Origin: Candidatus Anoxychlamydiales bacterium
GTDB taxonomy: Bacteria > Chlamydiota > Chlamydiia > Chlamydiales > SM23-39
Reading direction: 5' to 3'
Length of the DNA: 22,375 nucleotides
Assembly: GCA_011064865.1 (NCBI GenBank)
Contig: JAAKFX010000011.1
Coordinates: 1 to 22,375, forward strand
Below are positions 20,617-22,375 of the stretch, one piece after another. A program made the position numbers and the translations under genes. Below the pieces are notes generated by a model. That model was not told the origin of the DNA, did not search any database, and saw only the letters and a program-made list of their open reading frames with translations. How positions within the stretch are numbered: the first letter of the stretch is position 1; every line of letters starts with the position of its first letter.

Positions 20617-22375
20617 ATGATATAAAAATAGCTTTAATTGGTAATCCAAACTCTGGTAAAACCACAATATTTAATCATCTAACTGGATTTAGACAAAAGA
20701 TCGCTAACTATCCAGGGGTTACTGTTGAAAAAAAACAGGGATTAAAAAAAATAGATGGTATAAATCTAAAGATTATAGATCTTCCAGGCACCTATTCTCT
20801 ATACACACTCTCTGAAGATGAAACAGTTGCAAAAAACTATATATTAGATGAAAAACCCGATGTTATAATAAATATATTAGATGCTTCTAATTTAGAAAAA
20901 TCTCTACTTCTAACAACTGAGCTGATGGATATGGGAAGACCTGTGCTGTTGGTTTTAAATATGATGGATATTGCTGATAAAAGAGATATTCAAATAGATG
21001 AAAAATTTTTAGAAAAAATTTTAGAGCTTGATGTTGTATCTGTAATAGCTACCAAAAAAAAAGGACTAGATGAGCTTTTAAAAAAAGCTGTCGAAACAGC
21101 TAAAAAAAATAGATCTTTTGGAATTAGAGTGAAATTTGAAAAGAATTTAGAAAAAGAGATTACAAATATCGAGAATCGATTTTTAAAGACTATAGATCCA
21201 AAAGAGAAAAGACTTTTTGCTATAAAGCTTCTGCAAAAAGATTCTCATATTGAAAAAAAGATAAATTCGAAGTCTATAGTAGATGGAATAAATCTTATTA
21301 AAGAAAAATTAGAAGATAAATATAAAGAGCATTTGGAAGTTGTTTTTTCAAATCAACGCTACGATTTTATCAGATCCATTCTAACCAAGATTTATAAGAA
21401 AAAACAACAAAAGTTTCAAAAAACTAGATCTGATAAAATTGATGAAGTATTAACTCATAAATTTTTTGGTTTTCCAATTTTTTTACTTATTATGTATTCG
21501 GTATTTCATCTTACATTTTCTTTAGGTGCGTATCCAACTAAATGGATCGAAGATGGTTTTCAATTTATCACATCTTCTATCTCTACTTTGTGGCCTGAAA
21601 ATATCTATAGCTTATTTAGATCTCTTGTAATAGATGGTGCTATTGCTGGCATCGGCTCTGTATTAGTGTTTATGCCAAATATTATAATACTATTTTTCTC
21701 TATCTCCATTTTGGAAGATTCAGGCTATATGTCTAGAGCTGCATTTATCTTAGATAGGCTAATGCATAAAATTGGTCTGCATGGAAAAAGTTTTATTCCG
21801 CTATTAATCGGTTTTGGTTGCTCAGTTCCAGCTATTATGGCAACAAGATTTATGGAGAGTAAAAAAGATCGCATAATTACTATTTTAGCACTCCCTTTAA
21901 TTGCATGCTCAGCAAAACTAGTTGTTTTTACTCTTTTAATACCTGCATTTTTTTCAAAACCTTATCAGCCAATAGCTCTATTTGCTTTGTATCTCATCGG
22001 TATTGTCTTAGCTATAATAGTTATTAAAATATTCAAACTTACTCTTTTTAAAGGAAAAACTTTTTCTTTTGTGATGGAGCTTCCTTCTTATAAACTACCA
22101 CTTTTTAAAGATACTCTAATTCATATGTGGGATCGCTCAAAAGAGTATGTGAAAAAAGCAGGTACTATGATACTTGGTCTTTCAATCATCTTATGGGCTC
22201 TTGGCACTTTTCCTATAAAATCTAAAAACATTTCAGAAACCTATATAGGAAAAATCGGAAAAGCAATGGAACCTGCCTTCAAACCACTCGGGTTTGATTG
22301 GAAAATAGATACCGCCCTAATCGGCTCATTCGTTGCTAAAGAGGTCTTTAATACTCAAATTGGTATAATCTACGC
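20613..22375 (+). CDS. feoB: Ferrous iron transporter B (3' end outside window)
   Basis: The first 587 residues are visible and in frame to the window edge. The N-terminal G domain has G1 GNPNSGKT (10-17), a YPGVTVE switch region (33-39), G3 DLPG (56-59) and G4 NMMD (116-119). A helical spacer and membrane domain follow. The first gate motif GCSVPAIMATR is at about 402-412 and the second, AKEVFNTQIGIIY, starts at residue 575, right at the edge. It takes up Fe2+ across the inner membrane, which suits an anoxic cell with many Fe-S proteins such as the nearby hydrogenase. Judged by family length, perhaps 60-180 residues are missing. Start overlaps feoA by 4 bp. Confidence 0.95.
   Translation, partial: MNDIKIALIGNPNSGKTTIFNHLTGFRQKIANYPGVTVEKKQGLKKIDGINLKIIDLPGTYSLYTLSEDETVAKNYILDEKPDVIINILDASNLEKSLLLTTELMDMGRPVLLVLNMMDIADKRDIQIDEKFLEKILELDVVSVIATKKKGLDELLKKAVETAKKNRSFGIRVKFEKNLEKEITNIENRFLKTIDPKEKRLFAIKLLQKDSHIEKKINSKSIVDGINLIKEKLEDKYKEHLEVVFSNQRYDFIRSILTKIYKKKQQKFQKTRSDKIDEVLTHKFFGFPIFLLIMYSVFHLTFSLGAYPTKWIEDGFQFITSSISTLWPENIYSLFRSLVIDGAIAGIGSVLVFMPNIIILFFSISILEDSGYMSRAAFILDRLMHKIGLHGKSFIPLLIGFGCSVPAIMATRFMESKKDRIITILALPLIACSAKLVVFTLLIPAFFSKPYQPIALFALYLIGIVLAIIVIKIFKLTLFKGKTFSFVMELPSYKLPLFKDTLIHMWDRSKEYVKKAGTMILGLSIILWALGTFPIKSKNISETYIGKIGKAMEPAFKPLGFDWKIDTALIGSFVAKEVFNTQIGIIY

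Overview
This is an AT-rich bacterial window with tight, often overlapping genes and no rRNA, tRNA, insertion sequence or CRISPR array that I can see. The gene content points to an anaerobic, probably host-associated bacterium. There is a trimeric [FeFe]-hydrogenase, a Feo ferrous-iron transporter, PEP synthase, and a secreted DUF2608-type HAD protein of a kind I associate with Chlamydiae, Dependentiae and other intracellular bacteria. An anaerobic chlamydia-like lineage (Anoxychlamydiales-like) fits best, but nothing here proves it; a marker-gene tree would be needed.

Layout. Positions 1-1807 (+) hold the tail of a YheT-like hydrolase, a YbhB/YbcL protein, an SRPBCC protein and the DUF2608 protein, closed by a strong bidirectional terminator. 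A small secreted acidic repeat protein (-) follows. Next come a SpeD-family pyruvoyl decarboxylase whose 5' end is tandemly duplicated (+), and PEP synthase (-). At 5336-7628 (+) the three LigD activities are separate, closely packed genes (phosphoesterase, ligase, polymerase) with no ku in view. At 7766-12710 (+) lie four unrecognised genes encoding membrane-associated proteins. Two of these share an architecture, one has a duplicated proline-rich segment, and one has a long acidic tail. The last is closed by a strong terminator.

The hydrogenase operon (12863-17265, +) reads hydB, 2[4Fe-4S] ferredoxin, hydA, hydC. HydB and HydC supply the NAD(H)/FMN module and HydA the H-cluster. Together they would couple NADH and reduced ferredoxin to H2, possibly by electron bifurcation/confurcation. 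The free ferredoxin is a close relative of HydB's own C-terminal domain.

On the minus strand at 17349-18661 sit four adjacent ~100-residue helical paralogues, three of them clearly similar, with a good promoter before the first. I do not recognise the family, and it is the most likely source of something undescribed. They are followed by a CPA2-type cation/proton antiporter that overlaps a cold-shock protein gene (-). Divergent from these, feoA and the start of feoB (+) run off the window end.
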